From contig CM064421.1 of assembly GCA_032690845.1 (NCBI GenBank), forward strand, positions 40,972,963 to 41,036,962: DNA of 64,000 nucleotides. Reading direction: 5' to 3'. Origin of the DNA: Eleusine coracana subsp. coracana (taxonomy: Eukaryota; Streptophyta; Magnoliopsida; Poales; Poaceae). The notes beneath the pieces were generated by a model that saw nothing but the letters and a program-made list of their open reading frames with translations, did not search any database and was not told the origin of the DNA. Shown here one piece after another: positions 35,504 to 47,378 of this stretch. Both the position numbers and the translations under genes were made by a program. Positions within the stretch are counted from its first letter, which is position 1. Every line of letters starts with the position of its first letter.

Positions 35504-36931
35504 TGAAAGTTGTCTAGAGGGAGGGGAGGGGGGATGAATAGACAATCTAAAAATAATCCTGAAAAAAACACTTAAGTTTTGGTCAAATACCATGAACGAC
35601 GAAACTTTCGTTAGAAATGACAGAACTTCACTAATCCTTTCTCTAAAACTTATTTAAATGCGGATAACTAAACAAGTAGAGATACAATACTTGATAAAGG
35701 TGAAACTATAACAATGCATACTTAAGATTCTTTGAAGAATAGCTAGCAACACAATCAACAAGTGAATCGAGTATAATAATATGAAAGAAATACGGAAATA
35801 TAAAGAGATATACAAGGAATTAACCCGACGTTCGACAACTATACTAAGTAGTTCCTACGTCCTCGTTGAGGAGCCACACAAAGTAGCCGGGTCTCTCTCA
35901 ACCCTTGTCTCCGCCAAGCAATTACAAAGATTATGCTCGGATTTTTTTCTCCACTTGATTCTTTTCCTCTGGAGGCGAATCACACCTTCACAAACGTCCC
36001 CGTCTCATCATAATAAGTTGGGAGCTTAAGGGTGACGCCTAGCCGTCTAGGAGACCAAGTCTCCAAGAATAACAAGCAAATCAAATCTTGATGGGGAAGC
36101 AAAGATGTGCTCAAGTTTTTGAGTGTATGTATTCAATCTTTTTGTGGGTGGATCTCTCTCACTTGCTTGGAATCTCAAGAATAAGTCTAGGAGTGAGAGG
36201 GGAGAGCTCTAGCTGAAATGTGAGTGAATTTTCAAGGAGTCCAACCCCTCCCACGGGAGAGAGGGGAGTCTATTTATAGAGCTCTCTCAAAAACTAGCCG
36301 TTGGAGAGTATTCTGAGCCTGACGGAACTTCCGTGAGAACCCATGGAACTTCTGTCATTTCAAACTTAGCCGTTGCGTGGTTGGTTTTCAACTAAGTCAG
36401 AGATGACGGAACTTCCATGATGGACATCACGGAACTTCCGTTGCTCACGGGTTGCAACACAGAGAAACCAGAGAACGACAGAACTTCCGTGGGGGAGCCC
36501 ACGGAACTTCCGACTCTTGGGTTGGTTGAGGTTGAAAACTTGGCAATGACGGAACTTCCGTGAAAAGAACCATGGAACTTTCGTGACTCTCTGTTTGGCT
36601 CAAAAAGGATTGGTTCTTTTCGGCATTGGTTTGCTAAACTCTTATAAAATTTTTGGTAGGCTTGAGCACACAATTTCCCTTCATAGCAAGATTGGTTTAC
36701 CCCCCTTGATAGTGCGGCAAACCTATGACTCATTAAAAAAAAAAGCTACACTTGAAGCACTTGAGTCAATTTCTCTTTTCTTCGTTTTGGGAGTAAAATA
36801 ACCATCTTGCAAGTGTGGGATTGAATAATAACCTGATTATCTGCACATTTACCTCATGAACATGTTAGGACAATTTTAATCTTTAGTCATCATACACCAA
36901 AACCCACTAGGGGATCCTAGATGCATCTTCA
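35504..36931 (-). repeat. 3' LTR of the Sirevirus-like element
   Basis: Ends TGAAAGTTG...GCATCTTCA on the plus strand. It contains many copies of a near-palindrome around CGGAACTTCCG (about 36320-36600) next to a minus-strand TATAAATA. It is longer than its partner because of about 110-120 bp near 36730-36870 absent from the other LTR. Confidence 0.92.
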
Positions 36932-36947
36932 ATCTCTCCCTTTTTGG
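36932..36947 (-). other. Polypurine tract of the Sirevirus-like element
   Basis: Minus strand CCAAAAAGGGAGAGAT directly before the 3' LTR. Confidence 0.8.
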
Positions 36948-37375
36948 TGATGGATGACAATAGATTAAAAAGGATATAAAAAAGATAATCAAGCGATACA
37001 AATATAGCGAAACTCCCCCTAAAGATATGCATGAGTCATAAAAACATGTGAAGGAGCTCCCCCTATATTTTGCAATGAGTGAGATGCTTAAAAAGTGTAC
37101 GAGTGTGCAACATAGTGATATAGCAATGGATCAATGACACACTAAGCACAATCAATACATTTAAGCAAAGGGCGATAAACCAAGCATCATACAATACCAT
37201 AATGCATACGAGAGTTGCAATAAAGGTTCACAAATAGTTTTCACACACAAAGCAAATAGAAAGATAACTTGTCCATAGGTTCATCACTATCTTATTACAA
37301 TCCTTTTTTATCGCTTCTCTCCCCCTTTGGCATCAACGCACCAAAAAGAAGGAAAAAGAGAGAGAAGAAATGAAG

Positions 37376-38970
37376 TTACTCATCGTCATTTTGATGTTTA
37401 TCTCCACTTTCTGGTGGTGGAGGAGAGGTAGAAGGTCTAGTGGCGAGATTATCCCAGTCATAGCATGCAAGAGGGTCCTCAAAGACCGGTGGCTCACCAT
37501 CGGGATCACACTCGGAGCCATCAGGAGACACTTCATGTCCTTGAGCTCGTTGGTCCCTCTTGTAGCGCCTCACTTGATTCTTGATTCTCTTCTTGTTCTC
37601 CCAGTTCTCTTTAGCATTGAAGCAACACACATTGAAGATGCCTTTGAGGAAGGCGAGAACTAGAGAAGATGGACGGCGTTGCCGGTCTTGGGCTGAGGAT
37701 GAGCCCATTGCTGCTGCTGCTGCTGCCTCTCTCTCAGCTGCTGTCTCGGCATGGGCACGGGCAAGACTCGCTCTCCTAGAGGAAGACACTCCTAGGGGAG
37801 TAGGATCAACTGGGCGAAGCTCATGTTGCACCCTAGGCCTCAAGGGGGTGTGCTTGCACTCCTTTTCAAATATAAGCCTTGTTTCAGCTTCTATCATCCT
37901 CATAAGATACGGAGCAAATGGAAGAGATCTCCGAGTGTCAATAGATGACATGTGAATGTCATTTATGATGAAGTCCATGACACAAAATGGAGTGGCATCC
38001 GGAGCAAACCTAGCAAGAATGTTTCTTGAGGATTCCACAATGGCAGTTGCATAACCTCCCTTGGGTGCAATGGTGACTCTCAGCATCCTGTTGAGGATGA
38101 AATAGAAGTTGTGAAGTCCATTAGTTGTTCCAAACACATTTAGACATGTCTCATAGTACATGAAAGTCATGTCCTTTTCTTTCATCACAACTTCATTAGA
38201 AATGATCTCCCTCTTACGGTCCTCACTTCCATGGAAGAAGTAGCTAGCAAAACGACTGGCCGAGACCGAATAGTCCACACCTTGTATCCTCCAATGGAGA
38301 GTGCTCTTGGCATCAAGAAAGAGAGTAGAGTAGAACTGACAAATGACTTCCTCATTCCAATCATAGTTGAAACCCATGAGGTCATACACACCTCGATCCT
38401 TGCATACTTGGATGATGTCATTGAACACTCGATTATCCTTTGAATCCATGTAGGACCAATCGATCCATTGATGTGTTGCCAATCTATTCTTCTGGTTCTT
38501 GTCAATAAGCATAGACATGTAGTAATCTTGTTGAAACCATGTGTAAAACCGGGGTTAGTGGCTTCTTTCTCTCCCACCAGTGCGGGATTTTGCTTCCTTG
38601 CTTCAATGAGAGCATCAAGATCCTTTTTGTAGTCTTTGTAGATGTAGTCATCCAGATAAACGGGTTTATGGACTTTAAGTCCCTCAACCACATCTACAGG
38701 GTCTGTCCTTGCTACTCTTGAGGATCCCTTTTCCTTCAAAGGCCGCTTCCCCTTATCTTGAGATCTCCTAGGAGGAAGAGCTCCTCCCGGCTGGACATGC
38801 ACGGTCTGGGCATCCCTGCTGGAGCCTTGGCCCGCCGACCCTTGTCCTCGAACTGCAACAACCTTTCTTCTCTTAGAGGCGGGCACAAGTTCCTCACTTA
38901 GAGGGGAGGAGGAAGAGTCTTCATCTCTTGGCTCACTCGGAGCATTGGATGAATACTTAATTCTCACCAT
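37376..38970 (-). pseudogene. Third ORF of the Sirevirus-like element, one frame break
   Basis: Lies between pol and the 3' LTR, where Sireviruses often carry an additional ORF (sometimes called env-like; function not shown). The first part (38970 to about 38510) has a Ser/acidic and Lys/Arg-rich N-terminus (SKRRKVVAVRGQ, DKGKRPLKEKG) and the segment VYLDDYIYKDYKKDLDALIE. A frame change near 38500-38560 leads to the second part (to 37376), with WIDWSYMDSKDNRVF, NYDWNEEVICQFYSTLF and an Ala/Arg-rich stretch before a basic C-terminal region. No signal peptide or clear transmembrane segment is visible, so I do not call it an envelope. Confidence 0.7.
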
Positions 38971-39885
38971 CTTGAGCTGCTAGTAGAATTAAGATTGATC
39001 AAGGAATGAGTCAAAATGTTACGACAAGAATCCAGGAGATGATCAAGAGCAATGCACTGAACTGCAGATGACGGAAGTTCCGTGACAGATCACGGAAGTT
39101 CCGTCACGACGGAAGTTCTGATAGTTTGCACCAAAATTGATATTACTCCTACATCCTACCACAACATCGCAAATGCTTCTAACAGATGATAGACTAGCTC
39201 TAGAGGAGTTAATCTATCCAAAGAAAATGAAGACATTTGAACTTTTGACCTAAAAATGAAATTTAGGTCAAGGACTCATACCTAGGTCAAAAACCGAAGA
39301 AAAACGATGGGGATTTCGGAACTTACGTGAGGGAGGAGCCAAATCTCCACCTATTTGATCAACTTCGTCGGTGAAATCCTCAAATCACCACAAATCACCA
39401 CTTAGGGTTTGAGAAGAGGAGAGAGAGGAAGAAAAAGAATAATGGCCAGTTGGATAGGGAAGAAGGAGGGCGTCGGGCCCCTTAACTTGAGAGTGACGGA
39501 AGTTCCGTCATTGGGCGATGGAAGTTCCGTCGCTCTCAGGTTCGGGCAGACAGCCAGATTGAGAAGTCGCGGAAGTTCCCCCAGAACTTCCGTGGACGAC
39601 GAAAGTTCCATCAATGAGTGGCGGAAGTTCCATCGTTCCTTATTTGACAGAGAGAAGCCCTTTTACTATTTTGAACTTTTGGACAAGATAGGTAGGGAAT
39701 GTAGGACTTGTTTCAACTTGTGAATCGCAACAATCAACCAAGTAAAACTATATTCACAGGTTTCAACAATATGATCTATTGATCAACACATTTTGTTTAG
39801 GAAAACAAAGACATTATAAAATTTTTGAAGAAATTTATTTTCAAGAGATTTTGCATGGGCACTACATCAAACAAAGTACAAGATT
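38971..39885. other. Non-coding spacer of the Sirevirus-like element
   Basis: Between pol and the third ORF. It carries at least seven further copies of CGGAAGTTCCG-type motifs (39069-39115 and 39495-39630), the reverse-strand form of those in the LTRs. Confidence 0.7.
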
Positions 39886-42700
39886 CTACTCCAAGTTGGA
39901 TGAGTCAAGAATATTTAGTTCACTCCTAAGCTCACAAAACCGCTTCTCATCTAGGGGTTTGGTAAATATATCCGCTAGTTGTTTAGGTTCTAACATAGCT
40001 AATCTCAATATCCCCTTTGATTGAATGATCTCTCAAGAAGTGGTGTCGGATATCTATATGCTTAGTCCTATTATGATCAATGGGGTTATATGCAATCATG
40101 ATGGCACTCTCATTATCACATAGGAGGGAAACTTTGGTCATAGTGTAACCAAAGCAAGGTTTTAAAAATCGATTGAACCGTAGAAACCAGAGGTCACCGA
40201 TTTAATGAAAACCACGAAAACCGGAAAAACCGATCAGCAAACCGCTCAAAATTTGAAAACAAAAAAATTTGATTTGGAAACCGATAAACCGAATAGTTTT
40301 CATGATAAACCGGGTTGGTGGTTTATCGTTCGTATGTGCCAGAAACCGGGATGAATTAATAAAAAATAGATGAAAATTTGCATAAATCCATTGATTCCTT
40401 TAAACTCTGATCTAACTCTGAATAAAATCTACATGCAGGAAACTTTCATGGCCAATTGTCACACGTTTCTTTAATTTGTTCCTAATCATGATGCTAGTTT
40501 TTAGGGCTCATTAATTACTCTCCTAATCAGGTGCTAATTACTCACTTTAATTTAACCGCATGCATGCACATCGCCTTCCCCACCTGCATGTGCGTGATTA
40601 CGAAGGAAATTAATCAGCTTGATTAAATGGAAGGAGGGAGTAAGAGTCTGTTTTCTTTATTTCTTCTTCTTTGTTTTTTTTCACATTGCAACTTGCATGT
40701 TTTTTACATCTTCTTTCACCATAATTCATTATTATTCATCTAGTTTTTTTTTACAATTTTCTGTTATAATTTTTTTCAAAATTTCAAAAATTTGAATTTT
40801 AACTGGTCAAAAACCGGTTGTTCGGTGAAACCGAACCGGACCAGTTTCACCAAAAACCACGGTTTTTGACCGGTTTCTGTTGGTTTTTGAATCCATGATC
40901 CAAAGTCCTTTAGAGTTTGTCGCATCCAAAGTAGTTGAGCACAAGAACTTCCGGCTGCAACATACTCCGCTTCGACTGTGGATAGGGCAACGGAATTTTG
41001 TTTCTTGGATGACCATGACACAAGGGACTTACCCAAGAATTGGCACGTCCTGGAGGTACTCTTCCTATCCATCTTACATCCGGCATAGTCGGCATCGAAA
41101 TAACCGACTAACTTGAACTTGGAACCCTTTGAATACCACAATCCTAGGTTTGGTGTGTGAACTAAATATCTCAAGATTCTTTTTACAGCCACTAAGTGAC
41201 TTTTCTTAGGAGCACTTTGAAACCTTGCACACATGCACACACTAAGCATGATATCAGGCCTAGATGCACAAAGGTAAAGCAAAGAGCCAATCATGGATCG
41301 ATATACCTTTTGATCCACGGGCTTACCATTTACATCTAGTCCAAGATGTCCATTTGTTTTCATGGGAGTCTTGTTGGGCTTTGCTTTCTCTATGTCAAAC
41401 TTCTTGAGTATTTCTTGAGTGTACTTGGTTTGACTTATGAATGTTCCTTCTTCAAGTTGCTTGACTTGAAAACCTAGAAAGAACTTCAACTCCCCCATCA
41501 TGGATATTTCAAACTTCCTTGTCATAATCTTGGCAAACTCATCACAAAAAGATTGATTAGTAGAACCAAATATAATATCATCGACATATATTTGGCACAC
41601 AAAAATATCATTATCAACTTTTTTTGTGAATAGAGTAGGATCGGCCTTGCCAATTGTGAAGCCCTTGTTGATCAAATATCCCTTAAGGTGTTCATACCAA
41701 GCTCGAGGAGCTTGCTTGAGGCCGTAGAGAACTTTGTGAAGTTTGTACACGTGGTTTGGTTTCTTTGGGTCTTCAAACCCCGGAGGTTGTTGCACATACA
41801 CCTCTTATTGAATAGGGCCATTAAGAAATGCACTTTTTACGTCCATTTGAAAAAGCTTAAAGTCATGATGAGTAGCATAGGCAAGTAAAATACGAATTGA
41901 CTCAAGCCTAGCTACGGGTGCATAAGTTTCACCAAAGTCCAAACCTTCAACTTGTGAGTAGCCTTTTGCAACAAGTCTTGCTTTGTTTCTCACCACCACA
42001 CCATACTCATCTTGCTTGTTACGGAACACCCATTTTGTACCTACAACATTTTGCTTGGGTCTTTCCACCAATGACCACACCTTGTTTCTTTCAAAGTTGT
42101 TCAACTCTTCTTGCATGGCCATCACCCAATCCGAGTCTTGAAGTGCTTGTTCCACCCTAAGAGGTTTCATAGAGGAAACAAACATGTAATAATGACAAAA
42201 CATAGCCATTCGGGATCTAGTAGTTACCCCCTTTTGGATGTCACCAAGAATGTTGTCAACGGGATGATCCTTTTGAATGGTTTGTCGGACTCGTGGATGA
42301 ATTGGCCTAGATGCATCTTTTTCTTCTTGATTATTGTCATCTTGAGTGTCTCTTTCTCCACCATCTTGAGCTTGATCTTGGTTGTTGCCTTGACCATGAT
42401 CGTCACCATGATCTTGGTTACTTCCTTGATCTTGTTCATCATGTGGCTCTTGTGGACATGAGTCATCTTGTCTCGAAGAGGATGGTTCATATTGACTTGA
42501 GTTTGGATCTTGTGGTCTTATATCACCTAATTCTATGTTCCTTATTGCATCACAAGGAGCTTCATCATCTATATCACTTGGATTAACTTGCTCTTCTTAA
42601 GAGCCATTAGATTCATCAAATTGCACATCCCCGGTGATTTCAACAACCCAGGTGTCTTTGTTAAAGACTCGATATGCATAAATGTTAGTTTGCTCCATAT
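39886..42700 (-). pseudogene. Sirevirus-like reverse transcriptase and RNase H
   Basis: RT begins with VMAMQEELNNFERNKVW (41805-42209). After an in-frame stop at 41802-41804 it continues with VLYGLKQAPRAWYEHL, the catalytic YVDD in QIYVDDIIFG, and RNase H (DADYAGCKMDRKSTS, STVEAEYVAAGSS). RNase H is interrupted by the hAT-like element at 40155-40897, resumes with LLCDNESAIMIAYNP (40147 downward) and ends near 39886 with further frame breaks. Confidence 0.9.
40155..40897. mobile_element. hAT-like non-autonomous element in the RNase H region
   Basis: Interrupts the RNase H frame. Flanks are 8 bp each: AACCAAAG (40147-40154) and ATCCAAAG (40898-40905), one mismatch. Ends CAAGGTTTTAAAAATCG and (reverse complement) CATGGATTCAAAAACC are imperfect inverted repeats. 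The interior is rich in AAACCG/CGGTTT in both directions. 743 bp, no transposase seen. The 8-bp duplication points to the hAT superfamily. Confidence 0.75.
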
Positions 42701-43905
42701 CCAAGAAGAAAGCCTTCATGTGTCTTAGGAGCAAACTTAGAGGATTTAGGTTTCTTGTTAAGAATAAAATATTTGCTCCCAAAAACATGAAAATATGAAA
42801 CATATGGAAGGTTACCGGTGAGGAGCTCATAAGATGTCTTATTCAAAATCTTGTGAAGATATAATCTTTTTGTTGCATGACATGCGGTGTTGATGGCTTC
42901 GGCCCAAAAGGTGTCCGGCGTCTTGTACTCTTCAAGCATTGTTCTTGCCATCTCTATGAGTGTGCAATTCTTTCTTTCGGCTACACCATTTTGTTGTGGA
43001 GTGTACAGAGCAGAGAATTCATGCTTGATGCCTTCTTCATCAAGATATTCTTCAACTTGAGTATTCTTGAATTCCGTTCCATTGTCACTCCTTATCTTCT
43101 TGATCTTCACCTCATACTCATTTTGTGCTCTTCTCAAAAACCTCTTTAGGATACTTTGTGTTTCATTTTTGTCCTTCAAAAAGAATACCCAAGTGAAACG
43201 AGAATAATCATCAACAATTACAAGGTCATATTTGTTAACGCCAATGCTTATGTAGGTGACCGGTCCAAAAGGTCCATGTGGAGCATTTCCAACGGTCTTG
43301 TCGTTGTCATCATTGGCTTGGATGGATGCGCCGCTCTGACTTGCTTTCTGACTTGACATGTGCTACATATTTTGTCCTTCTCAAAAGCAACATCCTTTAG
43401 TCTGACAACGTGACCACCTTTTAAGAGTTTGGAAAGGTTCCTCATCCCAACATGAGCTAGCCGGCGATGCCATAGCCAACCTAAGGTGGTTTTAGCGACC
43501 AAGCAAGCATTTAGGTTAGATCCCTCTTTGTTGGTAAAATCAACAAGATAGATCTTGTCCTCTAAATACCCTTTGAAAGCTATTGAAGAATCCTTCTTCC
43601 TAAAAATGGTCACGCCATCATCGTCAAAGAGACAACTATATCCCATCTCATAAAGTTGTGAGATGAACATCAAGTTGTATCCTAGACCATTTACAAGATA
43701 AGCATTACCAATTGAAAGGTCATGGGTGATGGCAATCCGACCACGACCAATTACCTTTCCCTTGTTGTCATTTCCAAATGATATGCCTCCACTTGGTAGA
43801 TTGTCATGATCAAGTGTGGAGAACATTGATCTCTCTCTCCGATCATATGATTTGAGCAACCACTATCAAGTACCCATGTCGCGCCACCGGAGTAGTATTC
43901 CTACA
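42685..43905 (-). pseudogene. Sirevirus-like protease and integrase
   Basis: Protease motif LDSGCSNHM near 43845-43865 with a frame change beside it, then pre-integrase LWHRRLAHVGMRNLSKL and the HHCC zinc-binding ICSTCQVRK. A frame change near 43250-43360 leads to the integrase core: DDYSRFTWVFFLKDK, IRSDNGTEFKN and YTPQQNGVAERKN carry the D,D and E residues. Confidence 0.9.
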
Positions 43906-43912
43906 AGGGACA

Positions 43913-46018
43913 TCAAGCATGTGTTTTAGGCATCCAAGTTGGTTTGGGTTCCTTAACACTAGATACAAGTACTTTGGACACCCACACACAAGACTTCCAC
44001 CTTGCATCGTGTGGCCCAACAAACTTAGCAATCACTCTACCATAATCATTACGGGATAGCACATAAGAGGCATCAAAGTCATAAAAGGATATGGTAGAGA
44101 TCTTGTTGTTCTTGTTGACTTGGAAGGCATTCTTTGGCTTAATTGTCTTCTCTTGTGCTACTTGCTTTCCCTTGCCTTCGAGTACAAAGTGTGATCTCTT
44201 GTTGTAGCCCTTTTTAGGTGCATTCTTGTTGTACCCTAATCCTCTCTTGTCGTGAGAGGCTCTTGGCTCACCAACTATTTTTGTGGTTTCTATTTGAGCC
44301 TTCTTCTCAAGTTCCTTGACTTGATTGGATATCTTTTCAATGATTGCATCTTGCTTCACAATCATTTTAACATTGATGTTGTGGCACCTTCCACAACTCT
44401 TGCTTGTTGAATCTTGAGAATATTCAAGCTTCTTCATCAATGAGCGAGAGCTTGTCTTGAGATCTTCAATGGCCTTTACTAAGGCCTTGTTCTCCTCTAG
44501 CAAGGAGTTGCACCTTTCTTGATACTTCTTGGTCGTTGAGGTGCATGATTCACTTGACTCATTGACCTTTGCAAAGTCCTTAGTCAAGGTCTTATTCTTC
44601 TCCTTCTCTTGCTCAAGTTGCTTGGTGAGCTCAAGGTTCTTGCTTCTTTCTTCATCAAGCAACTCTTCTTGTCTATCAATGATTCTTTCTTGATTGTCCA
44701 ACTCTCTTTGTAGCTTATCTAGCATTTTAACCATTTCATGCATAGAGAGGACCAAGTCCTCCTCTTCATCACTACAATAAGAGTTATTGAAATTGGTGTG
44801 AGGAGCTACCTTGCTTTCCTTGGCCATGAAGCATCGGGGAGCATCATCCTCATCATCGGTGAGGTTGTTGAAGAGTGACTTCTTGGCCGGAGGTAGACCA
44901 ATGGCAATGTTGGCAATGCCACCCTCACAATCTTCATCATCATCATCGGAGATGTATTCTTGGCCAATGTGAGTTTGCCCCTTGTTGTATGGCTTCTTGT
45001 TTGGCTTGGTCTTGTTATTGTACTTTTCATTTTTCTTGCCCTTGCCATTTAACCTAGGACATTTGACAATCATGTGTCCTTGTTCATGACACTTATAGCA
45101 TCTTCTACTTGTTCTTCTAGCTTTGGCCTTGTTAAAGCTTCTCTTGGTGAAGCCGTTCTTGATCATATATTTGCCAAATTTCTTGATAAATAAGGCAAAC
45201 TCTTCATTGTCTTCTTCTTCATCATCATTGTCATCATCTTCGTCATCATTTGCCTTGAGACCTATGTCCTTCTTGCTTGAGCCCTTATCACCAATGAGCA
45301 CATTCACTCTTTTGCCCTCATCATCATGACTCTTGTGGGCATTGATTCTTCCAATCTCTTCATCGGTTGTGAAGTTCTCAAATCCATCTTTTTCTTCAAT
45401 GATAGTGCATAGAGTTGGGTTCCACATTCTAAGAGCCATGAGAAGCTTGTAGTTGACTTCTTCATCTTTGATGTTGTCCCCATATGCTCTTCTTTCATTC
45501 ACAATGTCCATGAACCTATCATGAGTTTGTTGAGGCTCTTCTCCCTTGTTCATCACAAAGAAATTGAATTAATTCTTAAGAACTTGGAGCCTTGACTTCT
45601 TCACAACATCTACTCCCTCATGGGCACATACTAGCTTCTTCCACACTCTCCGGGCATTCTCAATTCCGATTACTCTTGAGTATTCCTTGGGGTTCAAGAA
45701 AAAGAGAATGGCCGACACCACTTGAGCATTGCGATGTATGTTGAGTTGGTCCATGGTTGTAGGATTGTCCTTGTCCTCCAAGGTGAATCCCTTTTCCATA
45801 ATTTCCTAAATTGGTGAACCAATAGACATGAGGTACATCTTCATCCGGTGCTTGTACCAACTAAAATATTTGCCTTCAAAATAAGGCAATCTTCCACTTC
45901 CACTGTCATGAATGTTTGCCACATCGGCATAGTTGAATGGCATGGCCGTGTGCAAATCACTTCCTTTGCTTGCCGAAGCAAGATCTTGAGGGTTGTCGCC
46001 TTCCCCCGACTTTGACAT
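43913..46018 (-). pseudogene. Sirevirus-like gag, broken near its N-terminus
   Basis: Start MSKSGEGDN at 46018. The N-terminal part is interrupted near 45806 and 45560. The long open part (45556-43913) has CYKCHEQGHMIVKC (zinc knuckle), an Asp/Glu run, then a long coiled coil (LDKLQRELDNQERIIDRQEE; LELTKQLEQEKEKNKTL), as is typical of Sirevirus gag proteins. At the end it runs into the protease region. Confidence 0.88.
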
Positions 46019-46057
46019 TCTTTAATCTTCAAGCTTTTAAGCCTTGTAGAAGATTAT

Positions 46058-46070
46058 GGCTCTAATACCA
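46058..46070 (-). other. Primer-binding site of the Sirevirus-like element
   Basis: Minus-strand TGGTATTAGAGCC, 2 nt from the 5' LTR; Met-tRNA type. Confidence 0.88.
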
Positions 46071-46072
46071 AT

Positions 46073-47378
46073 TGAAAGTTGCCTAGAGGGGGAGGGGGTG
46101 AATAGGCAATCTAAAAATAATCCTGAAAAAACACTTAAGTTTTGGTCAAATACCAGGAACGACGGAACTTTCGTCAGAAATGATGAAACTTCCGTCACCA
46201 CAAAAGTTCTGTCAAATGACAGAAGTTCACCAATTCTTTCTCTAAAACTTATTTAAATGTGGATAACTAAACAAGTAGAGATACAATACTTGATAAAGGT
46301 GAAGCTATAACAATGCACACTTAAGATTTTTTGAAGAATAGCTAGCAACACAATCAACAAGTGAATCGAGCACAATAATATAAAATAAATTCGGAAATGT
46401 AAAGAGAGACACAAGAAATTAACCCGAGGTTCCGCAAATACACTAAGTAGTTCCTACGTCCTCGTTGAGGAGTCACACAAAGTAGCCGGGTCTCTCTCAA
46501 CCCTTTTCCCCGTCAAGCAATCACAAAGATTGTGCTCGGATTTCTTTCTCCACTTGATTCTTTTCCTCTGGAGGCGAGTCACACCTTCACAAACTTTCCC
46601 GTCTCACCATAATAAGTTGGGAGCTCAAGAGCGATGCCTAGCCGTCTAGGAGACCAAGTCTCTAAGAGTAACAAGCAAATCAAATCTTGATGGGGAGACA
46701 AAGATGTGCTTATGCTTTTGAGTGGATGGATTCAATCTTTTTGTGGTTGAATCTCTCTCACTTGCTTGGAATCTCAAGAACAAGTCTAGGAGTGAGAGGG
46801 GAGAGCTCTAGCTGAAATGTGAGTGAATTTTCAAGGAGTCCAACCCCTCCCATGGGGGAGAGAGGAGTCTATTTATAGAGCTTTCTCAAAAACTAGCCGT
46901 TGGAGAGTTTTCTGAGCCTGACGGAACTTCCGTGAGAACCCACGGAACTTCCGTCATTTCAAACTTAGCCATTGCACGGTTGGTTTTTAACTAAGTCAGA
47001 GACGACGGAACTTCCGTCACTCTCGGGTTGCAACACAGAGAAACCAGAGAACGACGGAACTTCCGTGGGGGGAGCCCACGAAACTTCTGTAACTCTCGGG
47101 TTGGCTGAGGTTGGAAACTTGGCAATGACGGAACTTCCGTGAAAAGAACCATGGAACTTCCATGACTCTCTGTTTGGCTCAAAAAGGATTGGTTCTTTTT
47201 GGCATTGGTTTGCTAAACTCTCACAAAACTTTTTGGTAGGCTTAAGCACACATTTTCCCTTCATAGCAAGATTTGTACCCCCTTGATAGTGCGGCAAACC
47301 TCATAAACATGTTAGCATAATTTTAATCTTTAGTCATCATACACCAAAACTCACTAGGGGATCCTAGATGCATCTTCA
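46073..47378 (-). repeat. 5' LTR of the Sirevirus-like element
   Basis: On the minus strand a TATAAATA (about 46870-46877) is preceded by an upstream cluster of near-palindromes CGGAACTTCCG between 46921 and 47165, including two exact 13-mers ACGGAACTTCCGT at 46921 and 46942. A further looser cluster lies at 46157-46230. Confidence 0.92.

Larger units (their letters stand above)
35504..47378 (-). mobile_element. Nested Sirevirus-like copia retrotransposon
   Basis: An 11.9-kb element in minus orientation inside the RT of the outer element. LTRs are 1,428 bp (35504-36931) and 1,306 bp (46073-47378). Flanking duplications are CTTAT (35499-35503) and CTCAT (47379-47383), one mismatch. PBS TGGTATTAGAGCC and a polypurine tract are present. 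Large size, long gag with zinc knuckle plus coiled coil, and an extra ORF between pol and the 3' LTR place it with the SIRE/Maximus (Sirevirus) lineage. The gag is broken by frame changes or stops and pol has at least one in-frame stop (41802-41804). Confidence 0.93.

Noticed and set aside
36300..36600. Heat-shock elements in the Sirevirus LTR
   Set aside because: The repeated motif has GAA-N-TTC spacing, not GAA-NN-TTC, so it is not a canonical heat-shock element.
44806..45329. Additional short ORFs on both strands within the Sirevirus gag
   Set aside because: Alternative-frame shadows of the long gag frame.
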